Of a stretch of 64,000 nt of DNA, positions 35,625 through 43,339 are shown piece after piece. The notes below the pieces were generated by a model, which was not told where the DNA came from, ran no database searches, and saw nothing but the letters and a program-made list of their open reading frames with translations. The position numbers and the translations under genes are program-made. How positions within the stretch are numbered: position 1 is the stretch's first letter; every line of letters begins with the position of its first letter. Source of the stretch: Alcanivorax sp. (lineage in GTDB: Bacteria > Pseudomonadota > Gammaproteobacteria > Pseudomonadales > Alcanivoracaceae); assembly GCF_019431375.1 (NCBI RefSeq), contig NZ_CP080267.1, forward strand, positions 3,808,540 to 3,872,539, in the 5' to 3' direction.

Positions 35625-36728
35625 ATGGATCAATCGTTAACGCTTAACCCGGCAGCCTTGCAGTCGCAGCGACTACGCCGGGTGCTGTTTGCCATTCTGG
35701 CCGGGGGGAGTGCTCATACTCTGCTTTGCTGGATCGCCCTGCAGCTGGATTTCTTCCGCGGCGGTTCCTCCTTGTTCTATGCCCTGTTTGGTGCGATCTG
35801 GGTGGGGCATCTGGGCTTTGTCCTGTTCATGCTGCTGGGGTTAAACCGCCGACTTTCCGAACCCTCCATGATCATGCCGCTAATGGTCTGGTCCACCACG
35901 GGTATCCTGCTGACGGCCCTGGTGGTGGATCAGGTGCGTCTGTGTGTAATGATGATTTTCTTTGCCATTGTCCAGATGGGGGTGTTGCAGGCGTCATTCC
36001 GGCAATTTGCCTGGCTGGCCGGTTATTGTGTACTCGGTTACGCCGTCATTCTCGGGGTGGTCTCAGGGTACTGGCCGGAGGTGGTGGATCTGCGCGGTGA
36101 ATGGATTCAATGGGGGCTGTTTTCGGTAATGGTGCTGGCGGTGATTCTGCTGGCCTCGGAAATCTCCACTATTCGTTCCCAGTTGAGTCGGCGTAATCTG
36201 CAATTGGCAGACATTGTCGAACGCATCCACGACATGGCAGTGAAAGACGAGATGACCGGCTTCTATCGCCGTCGCCACGCCATGGAGTTGCTGGCCAAGG
36301 CCTGTGGACAGGCGGCCCGGGGTGCCTACCAGCTGGGTGTGGTGTATCTGGACCTGGACCATTTCAAACGCATTAATGATCAATATGGTCACCGGGTCGG
36401 GGACCTGGTGCTGGAGCGCTTTGCCGAGGTGTCCCGCCGTCACCTGAGCGGCCAGGATTTTGCCGCCCGGCTGGGGGGCGAAGAATTCATGCTGGTGCTG
36501 CCGGTCAGTGATCCGGAAGAGGCCAGTAATCTGGCTGAGGGCATCTTGCTGGGTATGCGCAGCCAGCGTTTCAAGGAGGCACCGGGGCTCAGTGTCACGG
36601 TGTCGGCGGGACTGGCCATGTACCATAGCGAGGAAACGCCGGATCAGGTGATCCTGCGTGCGGATCGGGCGCTCTATCAGGCCAAGGAATCCGGGCGCGA
36701 TAAACTGGTGGTGGAGCAGGGGGCATGA
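35625..36728 (+). CDS. membrane diguanylate cyclase, degenerate I-site
   Basis: 367 residues. ATG at 35625 is chosen because MDQSLTLNPAALQ aligns with the start of the next gene's protein. Residues ~15-190 form about six transmembrane helices. The GGDEF domain follows: DEMTGFYRRRHAMEL, YLDLDHFKRINDQYGHRVGD and active-site RLGGEEFMLVLP, so it should make c-di-GMP from two GTP. Five residues before GGEEF the inhibitory RxxD is absent (SGQD), so product inhibition should be lost. It overlaps the next gene by 4 bp, a tandem duplicate. Confidence 0.9.
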   Translation: MDQSLTLNPAALQSQRLRRVLFAILAGGSAHTLLCWIALQLDFFRGGSSLFYALFGAIWVGHLGFVLFMLLGLNRRLSEPSMIMPLMVWSTTGILLTALVVDQVRLCVMMIFFAIVQMGVLQASFRQFAWLAGYCVLGYAVILGVVSGYWPEVVDLRGEWIQWGLFSVMVLAVILLASEISTIRSQLSRRNLQLADIVERIHDMAVKDEMTGFYRRRHAMELLAKACGQAARGAYQLGVVYLDLDHFKRINDQYGHRVGDLVLERFAEVSRRHLSGQDFAARLGGEEFMLVLPVSDPEEASNLAEGILLGMRSQRFKEAPGLSVTVSAGLAMYHSEETPDQVILRADRALYQAKESGRDKLVVEQGA

Positions 36729-37828
36729 ATCAGGATCTGCGGCAGGCGGAAAAGCTGACACTCAGCGAGAAGCGTCTGCTCAAGCGCCATAGCCGATCGG
36801 CCATCGCCATCATGGCTATGCATACGCTGCTGTGCGTGGTGTATTTCCAGTTCGGCTATTTCGATGTAGAGCTGGAACAGGGTCTGATGATGCTGTTCGT
36901 GGTCTGGGCCTCTCTGTTTGCTTATCAGTTGCTGCTTGCTACCGGCTGGACCCTGCGCCTTGGCGAGCCGAGCCTGTCCTTGCCCATGGTGCTGCATTTC
37001 ATGGTGGTGTTCATGGTGTCCGGTTACTACGTGGACGAGTTCCGTCTCAGCGTGGTTACCCTGTTCTTCGCCGGCCTGCTGCTGGCCTCTTTCCGGCTTT
37101 CCGGCAAGGTAATGATCGGGGTGGCGGTGCTGGCCAGTGCTGCCTATGCGGTGATGCTGTGGCTGGCCATGAACGACCGCTGGGTGCAACTGAGCCTGTC
37201 TGTGGAGGCATTGCAGTGGCTGGTGTTTTCCATGATCTCGGTAAGCTTTGCGATTACCGGGGGCGGAATCAACCGTCTGCGTGATGCGCTGGCCGACAAG
37301 AATCATCAACTGGCCCGGGCGGTGGAACAGGTCCGTGAAATGGCCATCCGTGATGACCTTACCGGCCTGTTCAATCGTCGCCATCTGCTGGAGATTCTGG
37401 AGCGTCAGCGAGCGTTGTTCGCCCGCAAAGGATTACCCTTCGCCATCTGTTATGTGGATCTGGACCATTTCAAGCAGATCAACGACCGCCATGGTCACGA
37501 CTGGGGAGACCGGGTGTTACGTCGTTTCTCCGCGCTGGCTCTGGCGGGCATGCGGGATGGGGACTATTTTGGCCGTCTCGGGGGCGAGGAATTCCTGCTG
37601 ATTCTGCCGCAGAGTGACGAGAGCGGCGCCCTGCGTGTGGCGGAGCGTTTGCGCGAGCGCTGGCGTGAGGAAAGCTTTATGCAAGAAGGTGGTCCCAACT
37701 CTGTCAGCCTGTCCGTGGGCGTTGCCGCCTGCCAGGAAGACGAAACCATCGACGAGCTGATCAATCGGGCAGACCAGGGATTGTACAAGGCCAAGTCCGG
37801 GGGCCGGAATCAGAGCAGGGTGGCGTGA
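36725..37828 (+). CDS. membrane diguanylate cyclase, intact I-site
   Basis: 367 residues, paralogue of the preceding protein with the same layout: about six N-terminal helices (AIAIMAMHTLLCVVYF onward), a short coiled linker (DKNHQLARAVEQVREMA), then GGDEF with DDLTGLFNRRHLLEIL, YVDLDHFKQINDRHGHDWGD and RLGGEEFLLILP. Here RDGD occupies the RxxD inhibitory position, so this copy should be feedback-inhibited by c-di-GMP. ATGA overlap shows translational coupling to the first cyclase. Confidence 0.92.
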   Translation: MNQDLRQAEKLTLSEKRLLKRHSRSAIAIMAMHTLLCVVYFQFGYFDVELEQGLMMLFVVWASLFAYQLLLATGWTLRLGEPSLSLPMVLHFMVVFMVSGYYVDEFRLSVVTLFFAGLLLASFRLSGKVMIGVAVLASAAYAVMLWLAMNDRWVQLSLSVEALQWLVFSMISVSFAITGGGINRLRDALADKNHQLARAVEQVREMAIRDDLTGLFNRRHLLEILERQRALFARKGLPFAICYVDLDHFKQINDRHGHDWGDRVLRRFSALALAGMRDGDYFGRLGGEEFLLILPQSDESGALRVAERLRERWREESFMQEGGPNSVSLSVGVAACQEDETIDELINRADQGLYKAKSGGRNQSRVA

Positions 37829-37834
37829 GAAGGC

Positions 37835-37985
37835 AGTGAATAGTTAATAGTGAATAGTTAATAGTTTTCGCGCCTGGCTTTTGTTTTGTGTTGAAACGCA
37901 TGAGGCCGCGCCCAAAACCCGGGCGCGGCCTCATGCGTTTTAATATCGCGGTCGTCTTTCTCGCGCGCTGTTCACTGTTCACTGA
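37835..37985. repeat. heptad-repeat element flanking a terminator
   Basis: Left arm (37835-37862): AGTGAAT, AGTTAAT, AGTGAAT, AGTTAAT. Right arm (37970-37985): TGTTCAC, TGTTCAC, TG, the reverse-complement style. The strong hairpin at 37894-37940 lies between the arms. The right arm forms the last codons and stop of the ABC ATPase gene. Confidence 0.85.
37894..37940. terminator. bidirectional terminator, perfect 20-bp stem
   Basis: AAACGCATGAGGCCGCGCCC pairs perfectly with its complement across a 7-base loop, A-run on one side and T-run on the other. It serves the convergent diguanylate cyclase pair and the ABC ATPase/arg genes. Confidence 0.92.
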
Positions 37986-39027
37986 CCGTGAACGCCACCA
38001 AATGCTTGGTCCCCAAACGCACATGCAGCGCATCGCCTTCCACCACATTGGTGTGGCTGTCGGTCTGACAGAGCAGGGTTTCGGCGGCGCCGACGCGCAG
38101 GTGGTAGAGGATAGTTGCGCCGGTGAACTGGCGGCGGGTGACGGGCAGGGCCAGATGCGCGCGCTCGTCGGCGATCACATCCTCTGGCCGTAACAGGACA
38201 TCGACGTTGCTGCCGGGGGTCAGGGCCGTATTGCTGCGCCCGGTGAGTTCGCCAAGGCTGGTTCTGACCGTGTTTTCATCCATCACTTCCCCACGTAGAA
38301 AGGAGCCATACCCGGCGAACTCAGCCACGAAGCGGTTGGCGGGGGCGTGGTAGATGTTGTACGGCGTGTCCCATTGTTCCAGCTGGCCCTGGTGCATCAC
38401 GCCCACCCGATCCGCAAGCGCAAAGGCTTCTTCCTGATCGTGGGTAACCAGCAGGGCAGTGACGCTTTCCTGGCGGAGAATATCGCCCAGCTCCCGGGCC
38501 AGGGCACGGCGCAAGTCCAGGTCCAGACTGGCAAAAGGTTCATCCAGCAAGAGCAAGGCGGGGCGGGGTGCCAGTGCCCGCGCCAGTGCGACCCGCTGTT
38601 GCTGGCCCCCGGACAGCTCATGGGGATAGCGGTCTTCCATGCCGGCCAGGCGGACCCGGTCCAGGCATTCGCTGACGCGCAGACGTTGTTGCTCGCGGGG
38701 TTGTTTGCGTAATCCGAAGGCCACGTTGTCGGCCACGGTCAGATGGGGAAAAAGGGCATGCTCCTGGAATACCATGCCCAGGCCGCGTTTTTCCGGGGGC
38801 AGCTGGCGGCTGCGGCTGGAGACCTGACGGCCCTGGATATGGATGCTGCCGCCGGTGATGGGTTCCAGCCCGGCAATGGCGCGCAGGGTGGTGGTTTTGC
38901 CGCAGCCGCTAGGGCCCAGCAGGCAGGCAATTTCACCGGCTGCCAGCTCCAGGCTCAGATCCTTTACCACGGCCTGCTGGTGGTAGCCGCAGGTCAGGTT
39001 TTCAAGTTGGAGTAATGATTCTTTCAT
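37972..39027 (-). CDS. orphan ABC transporter ATPase (FbpC/PotA-like, TOBE domain)
   Basis: 351 residues. ABC domain: Walker A GPSGCGKTTT, Q-loop VFQEHALFPHLTV, signature LSGGQQQRVALARAL, Walker B LLLLDEPFASLD, His-switch VTHDQEEA. The order and the motif EHALFPH fit the Fe3+/thiosulfate/polyamine importers (CUT-type), and a C-terminal TOBE-like domain (VLLRPEDV, YHLRVGAAETLLCQTD) follows. No permease or binding-protein gene is in the window, so it is an orphan ATPase and its solute is unknown. Start ATG 39027 with GGGGAG upstream. Its last residues FTVSEQ are encoded by a heptad repeat arm. Confidence 0.9.
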   Translation of the reverse strand: MKESLLQLENLTCGYHQQAVVKDLSLELAAGEIACLLGPSGCGKTTTLRAIAGLEPITGGSIHIQGRQVSSRSRQLPPEKRGLGMVFQEHALFPHLTVADNVAFGLRKQPREQQRLRVSECLDRVRLAGMEDRYPHELSGGQQQRVALARALAPRPALLLLDEPFASLDLDLRRALARELGDILRQESVTALLVTHDQEEAFALADRVGVMHQGQLEQWDTPYNIYHAPANRFVAEFAGYGSFLRGEVMDENTVRTSLGELTGRSNTALTPGSNVDVLLRPEDVIADERAHLALPVTRRQFTGATILYHLRVGAAETLLCQTDSHTNVVEGDALHVRLGTKHLVAFTVSEQ

Positions 39028-39089
39028 CGGCTCCCCGGCGGTTGGATGCGGTGGCGGCGGTGCAGGTCTGGCTCCTCTCTGTTCCGCGC

Positions 39090-39117
39090 CTTGCAACTTT
39101 CAACGTGAAACTCAATG
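39090..39117. repeat. heptad-repeat array at the argF 3' end
   Basis: Single array CTTGCAA, CTTTCAA, CGTGAAA, CTCAATG; it covers the argF stop codon (39112-39114). No complementary arm seen nearby. Confidence 0.7.
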
Positions 39118-40020
39118 TTGCCCGGTCAGCAGAAACTCCAGCAACGCTTTCTGGGCATGCAGGCGGTTTTCCGCTTCATCCCACACCACTGAGCGGGGGT
39201 CGTCCATCATCTCATGGCTGACTTCCTCGCCACGGTGGGCGGGCAGACAGTGCATGAAAAGGGCATCCGGGTCGGCACGGTCCATCAGTTCCGGGGTGAC
39301 CTGATAACCTTCAAAGGCATTGAGCCGGTCCTGCTGTTCGTCTTCCTGGCCCATGGAGGCCCACACGTCGGTGACCACCAGGTGCGCATCCTTCACCGCT
39401 TCGCTCACGTCCGCTTCCAGGCGCACCCGTTCCGGGTAACGGCTGAGCAATTCGCCATCCGGCTCGAAGCCAGAGGGGCTGCTGATCACCAGCTCGAAGT
39501 CAAACTGATTGGCGGCGTTGATATAGCTGGCACACATGTTGTTGCCATCGCCAACCCAGACCACTTTCTTGCCCTGAATACTGCCGCGATGCTCCACAAA
39601 GGTCTGCATGTCGGCCAGCAGTTGGCAGGGGTGGAAATCGTCGGTGAGTGCATTGATCACCGGCACCGCCGAATGCTCGGCAAAAGTTTCCACGGTGGCG
39701 TGATCGAAGGTGCGGATCATTACCGCGTCTACCATACGTGACAGCACGCGGGCGGAGTCCTCGATGGGCTCACCACGACCGAGCTGGGTGTCCCGTGGCG
39801 ACAGGAAGATGCTGGAGCCGCCGAAGTGGGTCATCGCCACTTCAAAGGACACCCGGGTGCGGGTGGAGGATTTCTCGAAGATCATGCCCAGGGTCTTGCC
39901 CTGCAGAGGCGTGTGGCTCTGGCCATTACGCAGCATGGTTTTCAGTTCAATAGCGCGCTGGATCAGGTAGCCCAGCTCGTCCCGGCTCAGATCGGTGAGC
40001 GTCAGGAAGTGGCGGGTCAT
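39112..40020 (-). CDS. argF: ornithine carbamoyltransferase
   Basis: 302 residues, cytosolic trimer making citrulline from ornithine and carbamoyl phosphate. Carbamoyl-phosphate loop SSTRTRVSFE, second CP site RTFDHAT and HPCQLLADM, ornithine loop DVWASMGQEDE (SMG motif), and catalytic Cys region FMHCLPAHRGEEV. Its ATG overlaps the argD stop by 4 bp, so argD-argF are translationally coupled. argG of the same pathway is 10 kb away in the other orientation. Confidence 0.96.
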   Translation of the reverse strand: MTRHFLTLTDLSRDELGYLIQRAIELKTMLRNGQSHTPLQGKTLGMIFEKSSTRTRVSFEVAMTHFGGSSIFLSPRDTQLGRGEPIEDSARVLSRMVDAVMIRTFDHATVETFAEHSAVPVINALTDDFHPCQLLADMQTFVEHRGSIQGKKVVWVGDGNNMCASYINAANQFDFELVISSPSGFEPDGELLSRYPERVRLEADVSEAVKDAHLVVTDVWASMGQEDEQQDRLNAFEGYQVTPELMDRADPDALFMHCLPAHRGEEVSHEMMDDPRSVVWDEAENRLHAQKALLEFLLTGQH

Positions 40021-41198
40021 GCGACCTCCTGTTCGTTGGCGAAGTCATGGATGACCTGGGAGAGGGTATCTACCAGGTGCTGCATTTCTGTCTGGCTGAT
40101 GACCAGTGGTGGCAGTAGACGGACCACGGAGCCAGCGGTGACATTGATCAGCAGGCCCGCATCCCGGGCCCGGTTGACCAGTTCGGCGCAGGGGCGATCC
40201 AGCTGGATGCCCAGCATCAGGCCGCGCTGACGGATTTCGGTGACCATGGGCAGGTCGGTCAAGGCTCGGGCGAAGGCGTCTTTCAGCCAGGCGCCCTTGT
40301 CGGCCACTCCATCCACCACGTCATCGGTGAGGGTGTTGACCACGGTCAGGGCAGTGGCGCAGCCCAGCGGGTTGCCGCCATAGGTGCTGCCGTGGTTGCC
40401 CGGGCCGAACACGCCATCGGCCTTGCCGGCCACCAGGCAGGCGCCGATGGGGAAGCCGTTACCCAGGCCCTTGGCGGTGGTCAGTACGTCCGGGGTGACC
40501 TGGTCACCCAGACAGGCGAAGTAATCGCCGGTCCGGCCATTGCCGGACTGGATCTCGTCCAGCATCAGCAGCCAGTTCTGTTCATCACACAGGGTCCGAA
40601 GGCCGGGCAGGTAATCGCTGGCGGGGATATTGATCCCGCCTTCGCCCTGTATCGGTTCCACCAGCACGGCGACCACATCCGGGTTGTCGGCCAGGGCGCG
40701 TACGGCATCCAGATCGTTAAAGGGTACCCGCACAAAGCCGTCGAGTAACGGGGCAAAGCCTTCCTGCACCTTGGCGTTTGCCGTGGCGGACAGGGTGGCC
40801 ATGGTACGACCATGGAAGCTGCCTTCCATCACCACTACGGTTGGGCGGCTGACGCCCTTGCGCTGGCCGAACAGGCGGGCAATCTTGATGGCCGCTTCAT
40901 TGGCTTCAGCGCCGGAATTCGAGAAGAACACGCTCTGCATGCCGCTCAACTCGCACAGACGCTGGGCCAGAGCCTCCTGAGCCGGGATGCGGTAAAGATT
41001 GGAGGTATGCATCAGCTGCCCGGCCTGATCCGCCAGGGTGCGGGTCACCGCCGGGTGGCAATGACCCAGGTTGCAGACCCCGATACCGGAGATGGCATCC
41101 ATATATTTGTGGCCGGCTTCATCAAAGAGCCATACCCCTTCACCGCGCACAAACGCCAGCGGCTGCCGTGCATAGGTGGGAATCAGATATTGCGACAT
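40017..41198 (-). CDS. argD: acetylornithine aminotransferase (PLP-dependent)
   Basis: 393 residues. Starts MSQYLIPTYARQPLAFVRGE; contains GIGVCNLGHCHPAV, NSGAEANEAAIKIAR, FHGRT, EPIQGEGG, MLDEIQSGNGRTG and the PLP lysine in TTAKGLGNGFPIGA. Converts N-acetylglutamate semialdehyde to N2-acetylornithine, and often also acts in lysine synthesis. No Shine-Dalgarno: the ATG follows TCAATTGCCTGTT directly after a heptad array. A hairpin with a T-run lies ~90 bp upstream. Confidence 0.95.
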   Translation of the reverse strand: MSQYLIPTYARQPLAFVRGEGVWLFDEAGHKYMDAISGIGVCNLGHCHPAVTRTLADQAGQLMHTSNLYRIPAQEALAQRLCELSGMQSVFFSNSGAEANEAAIKIARLFGQRKGVSRPTVVVMEGSFHGRTMATLSATANAKVQEGFAPLLDGFVRVPFNDLDAVRALADNPDVVAVLVEPIQGEGGINIPASDYLPGLRTLCDEQNWLLMLDEIQSGNGRTGDYFACLGDQVTPDVLTTAKGLGNGFPIGACLVAGKADGVFGPGNHGSTYGGNPLGCATALTVVNTLTDDVVDGVADKGAWLKDAFARALTDLPMVTEIRQRGLMLGIQLDRPCAELVNRARDAGLLINVTAGSVVRLLPPLVISQTEMQHLVDTLSQVIHDFANEQEVA

Positions 41199-41203
41199 AA
41201 CAG

Positions 41204-41238
41204 GCAATTGATAATTGATAATGGAGAATTGATAACGG
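41204..41238. repeat. heptad-repeat array upstream of argD start
   Basis: GCAATTG, ATAATTG, ATAATGG, AGAATTG, ATAACGG, ending only 5 bases from the argD ATG (read leftward). It occupies the position where a ribosome-binding site would be. Confidence 0.75.
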
Positions 41239-41280
41239 GCACCGGACCGTTGATCACAGCACCGTCTGTACGCGTCCCAA

Positions 41281-41310
41281 ATAAAAAACGGCAGCCGAAG
41301 GCTGCCGGAA
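41281..41310 (-). terminator. hairpin with T-run in the argD leader
   Basis: On the minus strand CGGCAGCC-TTC-GGCTGCCG is followed by TTTTTTATTT, a canonical terminator shape. It lies between a possible promoter (-35 TTAACT at 41341-41346, -10 TATTAT at 41317-41322, 18-bp spacer) and argD. It could be an attenuator, a 5' stabilising stem, or the terminator of a gene lost upstream. Confidence 0.7.
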
Positions 41311-41333
41311 CCGTCGATAATAGCGCACAATTC

Positions 41334-41687
41334 AGTGAATAGTTAACAGTGAATAGTGAACAGCGGTAGGCTGTTGCCCCGTTTTTAGCTATCAAGGAGC
41401 CCCTGAATAACTCCTTGCGTACTCAGCGTGGCCTGAAGGGTGCAGCTGTTGTGTTTTGTCGCGACGGACAGGGTGGTTCCCTTTCCTAGCGACAAAGCGC
41501 AGCAGATGTGCCCTTCAGGCCTCGCCCTCCGGGGCTTCCAGGCTGGCCCACACTCGTTGTTGCACTTTCTCGACAGGCAACCAGCATGCCTTCAAAAGTG
41601 CGCCTAGATTGTGAGCCAGCCTGAAAGCCTGAGCATGCAAGGAGTTATTCAGGGGCTCCTTCACTATTCACTATTAACTGTTAATTG
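41334..41687. repeat. inverted pair of heptad arrays flanking a MITE-like element
   Basis: Left arm (41334-41361): AGTGAAT, AGTTAAC, AGTGAAT, AGTGAAC. Right arm (41660-41687): TTCACTA, TTCACTA, TTAACTG, TTAATTG. The right arm ends 5 bases before the hyuB-like ATG. The 268-bp element at 41394-41661 lies between them. Confidence 0.85.
41394..41661. mobile_element. 268-bp MITE-like element with 25-bp perfect terminal inverted repeats
   Basis: Left end starts AAGGAGCCCCTGAATAACTC; the right end (41637-41661) is its exact reverse complement over 25 bases, with weaker pairing continuing inward. Inside are two further large hairpins: GGCCTGAAGGG...TTTTGTCGC with its imperfect complement ending CCCTTCAGGCC (~41430-41522), and CAGGCTGGCC...TTGCAC with GTGCGCC...GCCAGCCTG (~41540-41627). 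No reading frame of note. It has the form of a non-autonomous transposable element, but no parent transposase is in the window and no clear target duplication was seen. Confidence 0.75.
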
Positions 41688-41692
41688 CCTTT

Positions 41693-43243
41693 ATGAATCC
41701 TGTCCAGCTCAGTATTTTTGCTAATCGTCTGTCAGGGGTCTGTGATGAGATGGGGGCGGTGCTGCGGCTCAGCGCCCTGTCTCCCAATATCAAGGATCGC
41801 CTGGATTTCTCCTGTGCCATTTTCGATGCGCAGGGCAGGCTCTGTGCCCAGGCGGCTCATATCCCTGTGCATCTGGGGTCCATGGCCTATGCCATGGCAG
41901 ATCTGGTCAGCGGCAGGGACTGGAAGCCCGGTGACCTGCTGGTGGTCAATGATCCGTATCTGGGCGGTACGCATCTACCGGATGTGACCGTGGTCGCGCC
42001 GGTGTTCCAGGCGTCGAGCCTGATCGGCTTTGCCGTGACCCGGGCCCACCACGCCAATATTGGCGCCCACAGCCCGGGCTCCATGCCGGTGTCCACCCGT
42101 CTGGACCAGGAAGGGATCGTCATTGCCCCCAGTTGGCTGAAACGGGCAGGGCAGTGGCAGGTGCCCTTGTGCCGACAGCTGGCCGGGCTGGATGAGAGCG
42201 GGGCGCTGCCAGTGGAGAGCCGGCGCTTCGCCGATTTTGTCGCCCAGGCCAGTGCCTGTGAGGCTGGTGCCCGGCGTCTGGCGGAGCTGGCGGACCAGCA
42301 AGCGGATCTGGTCGCCGCCTTCGATGCCCTCAATGCCTATGGCGAAAAGCGCGCCCGGGCCCGCATTGCCGCTCTGCCGGACGGCTGCTACCGCTTCCAG
42401 GATTACATGGATGACGACGGCCAGGGGCAGCAGGACATCCTCATTGCCGTTACCCTGACCATTGCGGGAGAGCAGGCCTCGCTGGATTTCGCCGGTACTG
42501 CCGACCAGGTAGCGGGTAATATCAATTGCCCCCTGTCCGTGGCGGCTGCGGCCGCCTATTACTGTTTTCGTTGCCTGATGGATGATGACGTGCCTGCCTG
42601 TGATGGGCTGTTTCGTCCCATCAGCCTGTCTGCTCCTCCCGGATCCCTCCTCAATGCCCGTCGCCCGGCGGCGGTGGCTGCCGGCAATGTGGAAACCAGC
42701 TCGCGGGTGGTGGATGTGGTGCTGGGGGCGCTGGCCCAGGCGGCGCCGCAGGCGATCCCCGCAGCCAGCCAGGGGACGATGAATAATGTGGCCATGGGCG
42801 CAGCGGGTGACGATGGCTGGGATTATTACGAAACCATGGCTGGCGGCACTGGTGCCCACGCTCGCGGCCCCGGGCTGTCGGCGGTACACAGCCATATGAC
42901 CAATACCCTCAATACCCCCATCGAAAGCCTGGAATCCCACTATCCACTGCGGGTACACCGTTACCAGGTGCGCCGGGGCAGCGGTGGCGCCGGCCAGTTT
43001 GTGGGCGGCGATGGCCTGGTCCGTGAGCTGGAGTTTCTGGGCGATGCCCAGGTAACTCTGCTTACCGAGCGTCGTCGCCATGCCCCGTGGGGGTTGGCTG
43101 GTGGGGAGAGCGGTGCGGTGGGGGAAAATCGCCACAATGGCAGGTTGGTGCCGCCGAAAACCAGCTTTACTGCACGCGCTGGTGATCGTTTGCTCGTGGC
43201 CTCCCCGGGGGGAGGTGGTTATTGTGATACGAAGAGTAAATGA
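41693..43243 (+). CDS. hydantoinase B/oxoprolinase-family protein (HyuB-like), without a HyuA partner
   Basis: 516 residues, matching HyuB length: start LSIFANRLSGVCDEMGAVLRLSALSPNIKDRLDFSCAIFD, AHIPVHLGSMAYAM, VNDPYLGGTHLPDVTVVAPVF, RAHHANIGAHSPGSMP, NINCPLSVAAAAAYYCFRCL, TNTLNTPIESLE and the C-terminal GGGGYCD-like SPGGGGYCD. The family hydrolyses cyclic amides such as hydantoins or 5-oxoproline with ATP, usually with HyuA, which is not adjacent. ATG follows TTAATTGCCTTT with no ribosome site, immediately after a heptad array. Its stop overlaps the Fur box of the next gene. Confidence 0.9.
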   Translation: MNPVQLSIFANRLSGVCDEMGAVLRLSALSPNIKDRLDFSCAIFDAQGRLCAQAAHIPVHLGSMAYAMADLVSGRDWKPGDLLVVNDPYLGGTHLPDVTVVAPVFQASSLIGFAVTRAHHANIGAHSPGSMPVSTRLDQEGIVIAPSWLKRAGQWQVPLCRQLAGLDESGALPVESRRFADFVAQASACEAGARRLAELADQQADLVAAFDALNAYGEKRARARIAALPDGCYRFQDYMDDDGQGQQDILIAVTLTIAGEQASLDFAGTADQVAGNINCPLSVAAAAAYYCFRCLMDDDVPACDGLFRPISLSAPPGSLLNARRPAAVAAGNVETSSRVVDVVLGALAQAAPQAIPAASQGTMNNVAMGAAGDDGWDYYETMAGGTGAHARGPGLSAVHSHMTNTLNTPIESLESHYPLRVHRYQVRRGSGGAGQFVGGDGLVRELEFLGDAQVTLLTERRRHAPWGLAGGESGAVGENRHNGRLVPPKTSFTARAGDRLLVASPGGGGYCDTKSK

Positions 43244-43260
43244 TAATGATAACGAATTGA
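43242..43260 (+). promoter_or_regulatory. Fur box upstream of TonB receptor
   Basis: GATAATGATAACGAATTGA, with more GAT(A/T)-type hexamers following (TATTGAT), closely matches the Fur consensus GATAATGATAATCATTATC in its first half. It lies ~80 bp before the receptor ATG. Iron-replete repression of the receptor is expected. Confidence 0.82.
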
Positions 43261-43339
43261 TATTGATTCTTTTTCACTGTATCTTCCCTGCGCATACGCT
43301 CTTTACAGTTTTTGCAATTGTGTTGGGAAGGAAAAAATC

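Noticed and set aside
41975..43135. 386-codon minus-strand frame opposite the hyuB-like gene
   Set aside because: Antisense mirror; the plus strand has all HyuB family blocks.
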